Shown in pieces: positions 54,325 through 62,082 of a stretch of DNA of 64,000 nt. Origin of the DNA: JAOBAU01 sp034667465 (GTDB lineage Bacteria > Acidobacteriota > Thermoanaerobaculia > Gp7-AA8); assembly GCA_034667465.1 (NCBI GenBank), contig JAXDJV010000021.1:1-64000 (forward strand), given 5' to 3'. A program made the position numbers and the translations under genes. The first letter of the stretch is position 1, and every line of letters begins with the position of its first letter. The notes under the pieces were generated by a model, which was given only the letters and a program-made list of their open reading frames with translations, was not told the origin of the DNA and made no database searches.

Positions 54325-55800
54325 TCACCGCTTCACGCCGGGAGCCGCGCCGCCGTTGGCCATCAACTTCTGGTTCAACTCCTTAATGCGCTCCTGAAGC
54401 TGTGTGATCTTCGCCTGCGCATCGGCACGAAGGCGATCGTTGTCGGCCTTGAGCTTGGCGATCTCCTCATCCTTCACGGCGACGCCCGACTGCTGCGCCG
54501 CGGTCTGCTGCGCGCGCCATTCGAGATCGTGACGGACGTTCTCGATCTCCTCGTCCTTGTCGGCGAGGCGCGTGCGCCACTGCACTTCCTGTTCTTCGTA
54601 GAGCCGTTTGATGTCCATCAGCTCGGTGATTTGCGAGAAATCGGAATAGCTCGGAGCCATGTCTCCCCCCTGGCGGACGCGCTCTTCGATCTGCGGGAAG
54701 AGCTTGCGCAACTTGAGCGACAGATCGTCGGGGTCGCTCGACAGCGCCATCGCGTCTTTGTACGAAATCCGTTGATGGACCAGCAGCGCGATCAGCGACT
54801 GATTCATCGACTGCATGCGATAGAGACCGACCGAGCTCTCCATCGCTTCGAGAATGTCTTTGGTCTGTCCTTCTTCGATCAGCTTGGCGATCTGCGGCGA
54901 GTTTTTGAGGATCTCGACCGCGGCCGTCTGCTTTCCTTCCGCGGTCTTCACCAGTTTGAGCGACACGATGCCGCGCAAAACGAGCGAGAGCTGCGAGCGG
55001 ATCTGCTTGTGCTGATCGGGCGGGAAGGCGTCGATGATGCGGTCGATCGTCTGCGCGGCGCTGTTCGTGTGCAGCGTCGAGAAGACGAGGTGGCCGGTCT
55101 CGGCGGCGGTGAGCACGGTCTGCATCGTCTCGACGTCTCGCATTTCGCCGACCATGATCACGTCAGGATCCTGGCGCATGGCGTTGCGCAGCGCTTCGCG
55201 GAAGCTCGGCGTGTCGGTGCCGACTTCGCGCTGCGAGATCGCCGCGGTCTTGTCCATGAAGAGGAACTCGATCGGATCTTCGATCGTGACGACGTGCAGC
55301 GGCTCGTTGTCGGAGATCTCGGAGATCATCGCGGCGAGCGTGGTCGATTTGCCGGAGCCGGTCGGACCGGTGACGAGCACGAGGCCGTCCGGAATCTGCG
55401 TCATCTCGCGGATAGCGATCGGCAGCTCGAGCTGATCGATCCCCATGATCTGAATCGGAATGCGGCGGAAGACCGCGCCGACCGTGCCGCGCTGCATGTA
55501 GAGGTTCGCGCGGAATCGAGCGACGCCGGGAACGCCGTAGCCGAAGTCGACCGACTGCTGGTGATCGAACTTCTCGCGCTGCGCGCGATTGAGGAGCGGC
55601 AGCAGCAGTTTCTCGAGGTCGGCGGGCTTGAGCGGATCGCTCTTGATCGCCACCAGTTTGCCCTGCACGCGCACCAGCGGCGGCCGCATCGGCTTGAGAT
55701 GGAGATCGGACGCCTTCTGCTGCGCCATGTAGACGAGCAGATCGTTGAGCGAAAACGCAAGGGACTCCGCCGGCGGCGGCGTGCTCGGCTGGACCGTCAT
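54325..55800 (-). CDS. pilT: PilT/PilU-type twitching ATPase with C-terminal coiled coil
   Basis: PilT drives retraction of type IV pili. The 491-residue protein has SLNDLLVYMAQQKASDLHL, Walker A GPTGSGKST (near residue 150), Asp box and Walker B (NAMRQDPDVIMVGEMRD), and the His box GHLVFSTLHTNSAAQTIDRI. Residues about 390-480 form a heptad-rich coiled coil (DKDEEIENVRHDLEWRAQQT and DEEIAKLKADNDRLRADAQA) that is not part of the normal 350-residue family. It could mediate partner binding at the pilus base. No pil genes are adjacent. Confidence 0.92.
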   Translation of the reverse strand: MTVQPSTPPPAESLAFSLNDLLVYMAQQKASDLHLKPMRPPLVRVQGKLVAIKSDPLKPADLEKLLLPLLNRAQREKFDHQQSVDFGYGVPGVARFRANLYMQRGTVGAVFRRIPIQIMGIDQLELPIAIREMTQIPDGLVLVTGPTGSGKSTTLAAMISEISDNEPLHVVTIEDPIEFLFMDKTAAISQREVGTDTPSFREALRNAMRQDPDVIMVGEMRDVETMQTVLTAAETGHLVFSTLHTNSAAQTIDRIIDAFPPDQHKQIRSQLSLVLRGIVSLKLVKTAEGKQTAAVEILKNSPQIAKLIEEGQTKDILEAMESSVGLYRMQSMNQSLIALLVHQRISYKDAMALSSDPDDLSLKLRKLFPQIEERVRQGGDMAPSYSDFSQITELMDIKRLYEEQEVQWRTRLADKDEEIENVRHDLEWRAQQTAAQQSGVAVKDEEIAKLKADNDRLRADAQAKITQLQERIKELNQKLMANGGAAPGVKR

Positions 55801-55811
55801 TGCAGCGCGGA

Positions 55812-56660
55812 TTATAGCGGGAGCTTTGCGCTCCGTTTCATTCGGCCTTCCGCGGCGGTCGAGAAGGTGCGCCAGGCGAGGGTCCCCGGCATATCGCGGT
55901 TGTTCACGGTGCGCGAGAACGTGACGACCGCTTCGTCATCACTGATCCGCATCAACGTCAGAGACCAGCTCTCGATCCATTTACCGTCGAAGTCGGAACC
56001 GGAGTCGAGCACCGACACGACTGCCGTCTCGTCAAGGCGTGCAACCTTGAACAGACCCGGCTTCACTTCGATCCACGCATCTTCGTGGCGCATGAAGACC
56101 TTCACGTCGCTGCCGCTGAACGCGACCTTCAGCTCCAAACCTGTGCTGGTCGAGCCGGGAGCGACTTTCACCCACGGCAGCTTCCCGCTCCACTCGCCGC
56201 TGAAATCGGTATCGCGACGCGGCAGACAGGTCGTCCTGTCGAACGTAAGACCGCGCTTCTGAAACTCGTTGAGCGCCGGCGTGTACTCGCCGCACGCAGC
56301 GACGCGAAGGAGTTCCGCCGCGCGTGCCGGATTCTTCGACGCGAGGACACTGGCCAGAATATATGCGGAGCCCGGATGGCCGGCGGCGACCGCTCGCTCG
56401 AGCCACTGCACCGCTTCCGGCGACGCTACTCCGTTCGCGCGATTGATCAGCAGCGCACCCATCGCGTACTGCGCGCCCGGCACTCCCGCCTCCGCCGGTT
56501 CTTTGCACGCGACGATGCCGTCGGCAGGGTCCGCGCCCGGCTTCATGGCCGCGGTGGTGCAACGTGAATACGCGACCGCGAGCGGGTCGGGTTTGTCTGC
56601 CGCGAACGACTGCAGCGGCAACGACGCAGCGAGAATGAGGAAAGGGAGGAGAGAGCGCAT
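55812..56660 (-). CDS. Secreted Sel1-repeat protein
   Basis: Signal peptide MRSLLPFLILAASLPLQSFA precedes Sel1-like repeats (GVPGAQYAMGALLINRANGVA, AGHPGSAYILASVLASKNPA) and a C-terminal beta domain (SGEWSGKLPWVKVAPGSTS, WSLTLMRISDDEAVV). Sel1 repeats usually mediate protein contacts. It starts 11 bases downstream of the pilT ATG on the same strand in the opposite order (pilT lies upstream in transcription direction is not the case; both read minus, pilT after it). Confidence 0.65.
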   Translation of the reverse strand: MRSLLPFLILAASLPLQSFAADKPDPLAVAYSRCTTAAMKPGADPADGIVACKEPAEAGVPGAQYAMGALLINRANGVASPEAVQWLERAVAAGHPGSAYILASVLASKNPARAAELLRVAACGEYTPALNEFQKRGLTFDRTTCLPRRDTDFSGEWSGKLPWVKVAPGSTSTGLELKVAFSGSDVKVFMRHEDAWIEVKPGLFKVARLDETAVVSVLDSGSDFDGKWIESWSLTLMRISDDEAVVTFSRTVNNRDMPGTLAWRTFSTAAEGRMKRSAKLPL

Positions 56661-56693
56661 CGCAACATCTTAGCGAAGCGTCGCGCTGGCGCC

Positions 56694-57092
56694 CTATCGC
56701 CGCATGATCGAGTCGAGAATCATCAGAAATGCTTCCTGCTGTTTCGGCTCGGTCTTGTTGATGACGGCGATCGTTTCGCCGATGCGGAAGCGCTGGTGCA
56801 GTTCGTCGGCCGAATGCGACGACGTCACGATGATGCGGCGCGCCGAGAGTCCCTTCTGCCTTGCGTAGTCGACGAACTTCTTGCCGTCCATGCCGGGCAT
56901 TTCCAGATCGACGATCAGCAGGTCGATGCTGGCGTCGATCTTCGGCAGCGCGTCGTACGGATGGCTGTATGTCTCGACCTGCGCGCTGTCGGCGTAGCGG
57001 TCGAGCATGAAGTTCGACCAGAGGTCGCAGTAGGCGGGGGAATCGTCGACGATCACGACCCGCTTCGCTCGCGGGAGAGGCGGAGTGGTCAT
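56694..57092 (-). CDS. Single-domain response regulator (receiver only)
   Basis: ATG 57092 overlaps the pyrC stop as ATGA. The 132-residue protein is a full receiver domain: acidic pair DD (16-17), phospho-acceptor D62 in VDLEMPGMDG, T90/S91 and Lys113 in INKTEP. There is no output domain, so it may relay phosphate or bind a partner. It is cytoplasmic. Coupling to pyrC is unusual. Confidence 0.87.
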   Translation of the reverse strand: MTTPPLPRAKRVVIVDDSPAYCDLWSNFMLDRYADSAQVETYSHPYDALPKIDASIDLLIVDLEMPGMDGKKFVDYARQKGLSARRIIVTSSHSADELHQRFRIGETIAVINKTEPKQQEAFLMILDSIMRR

Positions 57093-58405
57093 CGTTTCCG
57101 TTTGCGCGATTTCGGTTCGGGCAGCGCCGCCGTTTCGCGAAGGTCGTATTTGACGACGCCGCCGACGGCGGTGGCGACGACGCGTCCATGCAGCGTCTCG
57201 CCGACGAACGGCGAGTTCGACGCTTTCGAGCGGAAGGTGTTCGTGACCTGGAACGGCGTCTCGACGTCGACGATCGTCACGTCGCCGAACGCGCCAGCTG
57301 CAAGCGTGCCGCCGCCGAGATTGAAGACGCGCGCGGGACCGCACGACATCAGATCGATGAGCCGCGCGAGGTCGATCACTTTCTCGCGCACGAGGCGGTC
57401 GTAGCAGACGGCGAACGCGGTCTCGAGTCCGATCACGCCGAACGGCGCGAGGTCGAACTCGACGTTCTTCTCATCGAAGTGATGCGGTGCGTGATCGGTG
57501 GCGATGGCGTCGATGGTGCCGTCGGCGATCGCGTCGATGATCGCTTCACGATGCTCGGGCGAACGGAGCGGCGGATTCATCTTCAGGTACGTCGAGAACG
57601 ACTGCACCGAATCGTCGCCGAGCGCGATGTGATGCGGCGTCACTTCGCAGGTGACCTTCACGCCCTGCGCGCGTGCGTTGCGCACGGCATCGACGGCGCC
57701 GGCGGTGGAGAGATGCGCGATGTGGAGATGCGCGCCGGTGATGCGCGCGAGGATGACGTCGCGCGCGACCATCGTCTCTTCCGACGCGGCGGGCATTCCG
57801 CCCATGCCGAGGAGCGTCGAGTAGTAACCCTCGTGCATCACGCCACCTTCGACGAGGTTGGCGTCTTCTTCGTGAGCGATGACCGGGATGCCGAGCATCG
57901 AGCAGTACTCGAGCGCGCGGCGCATCAGCTGCGCGTTGTAAACCGGCTTGCCGTCGTCGCTGACGCCGACGCAGCCGGCGGCGCGGAGATCAGCGATCTC
58001 CGCCAGCGCTTCTCCGGCCAGCCCTTTGCTGACGGCGCCGATCGGATAGACGCGACACGCACCGTTGCGCGCCGCCTCAGCGATCATCATCTCCGTCACG
58101 GCGCGCTCGTCGTTCGGCGGCATCGTGTTCGCCATCGCGCAGACGGCCGTGTATCCGCCGGCAACCGCGGCGCGCGTGCCGGTGGCGATCGTCTCTTTGT
58201 GCTCGTGTCCCGGCTCGCGCAGATGCGTGTGCAGATCGATGAAGCCGGGCGTGACGATCAGTCCCGTCGCGTCGAGCACCTTGGCGCTGCTGGTCAACTT
58301 CTTGTCGACTTTGGAAATGACGCCGTCTTCGATGAGGATGTCGAGCTTCGCGTCGAGTCCCTGCGAGGGATCGATGACGCGGCCGTTTTTGATCAGTAAG
58401 TTCAT
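57089..58405 (-). CDS. pyrC: Dihydroorotase
   Basis: PyrC cyclises carbamoyl-aspartate to dihydroorotate. The 438-residue protein is the class I (amidohydrolase) type with DLHTHLREPG (57-66) and TDHAPHHFDEK, and metal-binding IAHEEDANL and HLHIAHLS. The last 19 residues, ending KSRKRKR, are a basic tail beyond the usual domain end. The gene follows pyrB, separated by a family A repeat. Confidence 0.94.
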   Translation of the reverse strand: MNLLIKNGRVIDPSQGLDAKLDILIEDGVISKVDKKLTSSAKVLDATGLIVTPGFIDLHTHLREPGHEHKETIATGTRAAVAGGYTAVCAMANTMPPNDERAVTEMMIAEAARNGACRVYPIGAVSKGLAGEALAEIADLRAAGCVGVSDDGKPVYNAQLMRRALEYCSMLGIPVIAHEEDANLVEGGVMHEGYYSTLLGMGGMPAASEETMVARDVILARITGAHLHIAHLSTAGAVDAVRNARAQGVKVTCEVTPHHIALGDDSVQSFSTYLKMNPPLRSPEHREAIIDAIADGTIDAIATDHAPHHFDEKNVEFDLAPFGVIGLETAFAVCYDRLVREKVIDLARLIDLMSCGPARVFNLGGGTLAAGAFGDVTIVDVETPFQVTNTFRSKASNSPFVGETLHGRVVATAVGGVVKYDLRETAALPEPKSRKRKR

Positions 58406-58410
58406 AAATC

Positions 58411-58501
58411 AGTGCTGAGTGCTGAGTGCTGAGTGCTGAGTCGGGAAACGATACGCGGTTCGCGCATTTTGACTGAGCACTCGGCACTCAGCACTCTGCA
58501 C
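58411..58501. repeat. Heptad-type inverted repeat (family A, copy 3)
   Basis: The left arm AGTGCTGAGTGCTGAGTGCT has several perfect TGCTGAG units; the right arm runs GAGCACTCGGCACTCAGCAC; the centre carries GGGAAACGATACGCGG. It separates pyrB from pyrC inside the operon. Confidence 0.85.
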
Positions 58502-58520
58502 CTTTGTTTCTCGGTTTTCA

Positions 58521-59465
58521 TCATTCCGCCATGTGCGCGCCGCCGAGCAGATAAAGGACAGCCATCCGCACGGCGACGCCGTTCGTCACCTGCTCGAGGA
58601 TCACCGAGTACGGACCATCTGCGACGTCGGACGCGATCTCGACGCCGCGGTTCATCGGGCCGGGATGCATCACCATCACGCCTTCTTTCGCGCGGCGCAG
58701 CCGCTCGGGCGTCAGTCCGAAGGTGTTGTAGTACTCGCGCAGCGACGGGAACGAAAGCTTCCCCTGCCGCTCGAGCTGAACGCGCAACATCATGATCACG
58801 TCGGCGCCTTCGATCGCTTCGTTGAGCGAGTTGACGACTCGCACGCCCATCCGCTCGACCTGCACCGGCATCAGCGACGGCGGCCCGGCCAGCGTCACGT
58901 TCGCTTTCATCTTCGTCAGCAGGTGAATGTTCGAGCGGACGACGCGCGAGTGCGAGATGTCGCCGATGATCGAGACGTTGACGCCCTGCAGACGGCCGAG
59001 TTTCTCGCGGATCGTGAAGGCGTCGAGCAGCGCCTGCGTCGGATGCTCGTGCGCGCCGTCGCCTGCGTTGATGATCGAGGCCGGCAATCGATCGGCGAGC
59101 ATCTTCGGCGCGCCGGGATGTTTGTGGCGGATGACGATCATGTCGGGCGCCATCGCCATCAGGTTCTGCGCGGTGTCGATCAGCGTCTCCCCTTTTTCGA
59201 CGGCGGAGCCGGAGGCGGAGAAGCTGAGCGTGTCGGCGGAGAGACGCTTCTCCGCGATCTCGAAGGAGACACGCGTGCGCGTCGACGCTTCCATGAAGAG
59301 GTTGATGACGAGCTGGCCGCGGAGCGCGGGGACTTTCTTGACGGGCCGCTCGCTGACTTCCTTGAAGCCTTCGGCGGTGTCGAGGATGAGTGTGATCTCT
59401 TCGGGAGAAAGCGGCTCGATACCGAGAAGGTCTTTCGAGCGAAGTGCGGAAGTCTGCGTTCGCAC
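58521..59465 (-). CDS. pyrB: Aspartate carbamoyltransferase catalytic chain
   Basis: PyrB makes carbamoyl-aspartate from aspartate and carbamoyl phosphate. The 314-residue protein has the phosphate-binding MEASTRTRVSFE, EHPTQALLD and DISHSRVVRSN, and the aspartate-side MMLRVQLER and VMHPGPMNRGVEI. GTG 59465 follows AGGAAGAG. pyrR lies nine bases upstream. No pyrI regulatory chain is present. Confidence 0.95.
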   Translation of the reverse strand: MRTQTSALRSKDLLGIEPLSPEEITLILDTAEGFKEVSERPVKKVPALRGQLVINLFMEASTRTRVSFEIAEKRLSADTLSFSASGSAVEKGETLIDTAQNLMAMAPDMIVIRHKHPGAPKMLADRLPASIINAGDGAHEHPTQALLDAFTIREKLGRLQGVNVSIIGDISHSRVVRSNIHLLTKMKANVTLAGPPSLMPVQVERMGVRVVNSLNEAIEGADVIMMLRVQLERQGKLSFPSLREYYNTFGLTPERLRRAKEGVMVMHPGPMNRGVEIASDVADGPYSVILEQVTNGVAVRMAVLYLLGGAHMAE

Positions 59466-59474
59466 TATCTCTTC

Positions 59475-60011
59475 CTATTTTTCCATGATCAGAACTTCGT
59501 CCTCGCCATCGGTCTCCTCGAGTTTCACCTTGATCACTTCCTCGGCGTCGGTCGGAACGGTCTTGCCGATGACGTCGGCGTGAATCGGCAGCTCGCGATG
59601 GCCGCGGTCGACGAGGACGGCGAGCATCACCGCTTTCGGCCGGCCGAAGTCGATCAGTGCATCGAGCGCGGCGCGGACGGTGCGGCCGGTGTAGAGCACG
59701 TCGTCGACGAGGACGACGACCTTGTCGTCGATCGGCTCGGGGAGCTTGGTCGGCTTCACGACCGGCTGCGGCGCGATGGTGGTGAGATCGTCGCGATAGA
59801 GAGTGATGTCGATGATGCCGAAAGGAACCGGCAGACCTTCCATCTGCTCGATCTCTTTGGCGATGCGCTCACCGATCGGCACGCCGCGGCTGCGAATGCC
59901 GACGATCATCAGGTCATCGGTGCCGCGATTTTTCTCGACGATCTCGATGGCCATACGACGGATGGCGCGAGCCATTCGCGCGCTGTCCAGAAGACGTTTT
60001 TTAATGTTCAT
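59475..60011 (-). CDS. pyrR: Pyrimidine operon attenuator/uracil phosphoribosyltransferase PyrR
   Basis: PyrR binds pyr mRNA in response to UMP and PRPP and has uracil phosphoribosyltransferase activity. The 178-residue protein (start MNIKKRLLDS, ATG 60011) has the PRPP-binding motif VVVLVDDVLYTGRT (98-111) and VGIRSRGVPIGERIA. The upstream ORF extension lies in a repeat. I see no convincing PyrR-binding hairpin and terminator pair before or inside the operon. Confidence 0.93.
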   Translation of the reverse strand: MNIKKRLLDSARMARAIRRMAIEIVEKNRGTDDLMIVGIRSRGVPIGERIAKEIEQMEGLPVPFGIIDITLYRDDLTTIAPQPVVKPTKLPEPIDDKVVVLVDDVLYTGRTVRAALDALIDFGRPKAVMLAVLVDRGHRELPIHADVIGKTVPTDAEEVIKVKLEETDGEDEVLIMEK

Positions 60012-60040
60012 TTCGGGCGCGAACAATAGCATGAGAGGCA

Positions 60041-60121
60041 GGCATGAGGGATGGGGTATGAGGCATGAGTCGCTTCGCGTCGGCCCGCCTTTACTCATAC
60101 CTCATACCTCATGCCTCATAC
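60041..60121. repeat. Heptad-type inverted repeat (family C, copy 2)
   Basis: GGCATGAGGGATGGGGTATG and AGGCATGAGT form the left arm; ACTCATACCTCATACC and TCATGCCTCATACC the right. It starts 30 bases before the pyrR start codon. Confidence 0.82.
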
Positions 60122-60373
60122 CCCCGACTCAATCCTCCTGGCCGAAATCCAATCCTCCGTATGCCGGGACCGGTTTCCCGAACAAAAACCGACCCACCGG
60201 CCGGCAGCGGGGCTGACCCTGATGAGTTATTTGCGATTATGGACGGGAATCGCGCGGCATCGCGACTAAATATGTGATAACGCCATAAAATAGGCCCGGA
60301 AGTGTCTCTGTGAGCAGGGGTTACGGTTATGGTCGTATGTTCCAAACTTAGGTGGTTTCATGCGGATTTCTCG

Positions 60374-60401
60374 TTGACTCTCCCCTCTCGATCCATACAA
60401 T
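60374..60401 (+). promoter_or_regulatory. Sigma-70-type promoter for the M23 peptidase gene
   Basis: TTGACT (60374-60379) and TACAAT (60396-60401) are spaced by 16 bases, close to the consensus. The transcript would start near 60408, leaving a 5' leader of about 47 bases with AGGAG before ATG 60455. Confidence 0.6.
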
Positions 60402-60454
60402 ACCGCCTCACCAGAACCGATCCGCAGTACGAAGTCGCCAGATCAGGAGCAAGC

Positions 60455-61333
60455 ATGGATAGCCGCTATTCAACAATCATCTTTGTCCCGCATGCGCGGG
60501 CCAAATTCCGGAAGTTGAAGGTGTCACACCGCCTGCTCTTCTCTATTGTGTCCGTCGTCACCTCTTCCCTCTGTCTGTCGACGTTCTTCTCGTTCCAGTA
60601 CTTCACTTCCCTGTCGCAGACGCACGAGCTTTCGAAACTGAAGCGCGAAAACAAGGAACTTCAGGTCGCCAACGAGCAGTTCAGCAAGTCGGTCGAGTCG
60701 CTTCGCACCCAGCTTCACTCGGTTGAAGACAAGACGCGCAAGCTGGCCATCATCGCCGGCATCGGCGCGACCCTCGATGAGACCGCTCAGGGCGGCGTCG
60801 GCGGTCTCCGTCCCGCAGAAGACACCGGCAATCCGTATCGTGACGACGTCGACAAGATGTCGTTCCGCTCGCACCGCCTCGAAAAAGATCTCTCGGTGCT
60901 CGAGCAGAAGTTCGTCGCGCAGTCGCAGCTCCTCTCCTCGACCCCTTCCATCGCGCCCGTGCGCGGCATCCTCACTGACGGCTTCGGCGGCCGCTCCGAT
61001 CCGTTCACCGGCGAGCCGGGCACGCACAACGCCGTCGACATCTCTTCCGCCGTCGGTCAGGCGGTTCGCGCTCCCGCGGACGGCATCGTCGTCAAGGCGG
61101 AGTGGGCGAACGGCTACGGCAACGTGATCTACATCTCGCACGGCTACGGCTACTCGACGCGCTACGGTCATCTCAGCGGTTACGCGGTCCGTCCCGGACA
61201 GCGCATCAAGCGCGGCGACGTTCTCGGCTACGTCGGTTCGACCGGCCGCTCCACCGGCCCGCACCTCCATTACGAGGTCCGCCTGAACAACAATCCGGTC
61301 AACCCGCTCGAGTACATCCTCAACGCTTTCTAA
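60455..61333 (+). CDS. M23-family peptidoglycan endopeptidase with membrane anchor and coiled coil
   Basis: ATG 60455 follows AGGAG. The 292-residue protein has a cytoplasmic N-terminus, one membrane span (about 28-50), a coiled coil (LKRENKELQVANEQF) and a LytM domain with HNAVD (H and D ligands near 190) and HLHYE (near 270). It is predicted to cleave peptide cross-links of peptidoglycan or to activate amidases at division or elongation sites. The metal ligands are complete. Confidence 0.93.
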   Translation: MDSRYSTIIFVPHARAKFRKLKVSHRLLFSIVSVVTSSLCLSTFFSFQYFTSLSQTHELSKLKRENKELQVANEQFSKSVESLRTQLHSVEDKTRKLAIIAGIGATLDETAQGGVGGLRPAEDTGNPYRDDVDKMSFRSHRLEKDLSVLEQKFVAQSQLLSSTPSIAPVRGILTDGFGGRSDPFTGEPGTHNAVDISSAVGQAVRAPADGIVVKAEWANGYGNVIYISHGYGYSTRYGHLSGYAVRPGQRIKRGDVLGYVGSTGRSTGPHLHYEVRLNNNPVNPLEYILNAF

Positions 61334-61360
61334 TTACGTCTCGCATTCTGCGAGTGTCCA

Positions 61361-61386
61361 AAAGGCCGCCAGCGATGGCGGCCTTT
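61361..61386 (+). terminator. Intrinsic terminator after the M23 gene
   Basis: AAAGGCCGCC and GGCGGCCTTT form a perfect 10-bp stem with loop AGCGAT, followed by CGCTTT. The run of T is short but stem strength is high. It lies 28 bases after the stop codon. Confidence 0.7.
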
Positions 61387-61430
61387 CGCTTTCTGCGCAG
61401 CCAGGCACGCGAGCAGCACCGCGTCACCGC

Positions 61431-62081
61431 ATGAAACGGATGCTCATCGCGCTTCTCCTCGCCTCCGCCTCACTCCCCGCCCACGCGCAATCAAAATTCA
61501 ACCTCGGCCTCGGCATCGGAACGCTCGGCGGCTCGGTCAGCGCGTCGTATCGCGCGACCTCCGGCATCGGCCTGCGCGCCGTCTACAACAATGGGAGCTA
61601 CACGCGGAACTTCACCGAGCGCGACATCAACTTCGACGCCACGGTGAAGCTCGAATCGTTCGGCGGGATTCTCGATATCTATCCGACCGGCCGCGCCTTT
61701 CGCATCAGCGGCGGTGTGCTCTCGAATCGCAATCGCGCCGACGGCATCACGACTGAAGACAACGTCGTCATCATCAACGGCGTTCGCTACCCGGCGGCTG
61801 TCGTCGGATTCCTGACCGCACAGGCGAAGGTGAACAGGACCACGCCCTACGCCGGCTTCGGCTGGGCGTCGAACGCGAGCAAGGTCGGCCTCACGTTCGA
61901 CGTCGGCGCGGTCTATCACGGCGCGCCGAAACTTTCCGTGCAGGCGCATCCGACCATTCCCGCGCTCGTGCCGGCGAGCTTCTACACCGATCTCGAAGCG
62001 GAGCGCGCGCAGACGGAACAGGACATCAGCAAATACAAATGGCATCCGGTCGTACAACTCGGAATCGTCTTCAACTTCTGA
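61431..62081 (+). CDS. Outer-membrane beta-barrel protein
   Basis: The signal peptide MKRMLIALLLASASLPAHA precedes alternating amphipathic strands (FNLGLGIGTLGGSVSASYRA, GLRAVYNNGSY) and a final WHPVVQLGIVFNF with C-terminal Phe, the outer-membrane sorting signature. The size of about 197 mature residues fits an eight-stranded barrel. Function unknown. It converges with the following gene with one base between the stops. Confidence 0.85.
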   Translation: MKRMLIALLLASASLPAHAQSKFNLGLGIGTLGGSVSASYRATSGIGLRAVYNNGSYTRNFTERDINFDATVKLESFGGILDIYPTGRAFRISGGVLSNRNRADGITTEDNVVIINGVRYPAAVVGFLTAQAKVNRTTPYAGFGWASNASKVGLTFDVGAVYHGAPKLSVQAHPTIPALVPASFYTDLEAERAQTEQDISKYKWHPVVQLGIVFNF

Positions 62082-62082
62082 T

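Larger units (their letters stand above)
60012..60454. other. 443-base intergenic region between divergent pyrR and M23 peptidase genes
   Basis: The first 110 bases hold the family C palindrome. The next 150 bases are GC-rich and contain short inverted segments (ACCGGTTTCCCG region); then AT-richer sequence lies at 60220-60370, and a sigma-70-like promoter faces the peptidase gene. No tRNA or reading frame of note. I could not assign a known riboswitch. Confidence 0.6.

Noticed and set aside
60123..60373. Possible c-di-AMP or other riboswitch before the M23 gene
   Set aside because: Short similarities such as GACCCAC and GGGG..TGA do not build the full consensus, and the best promoter starts transcription downstream of them.
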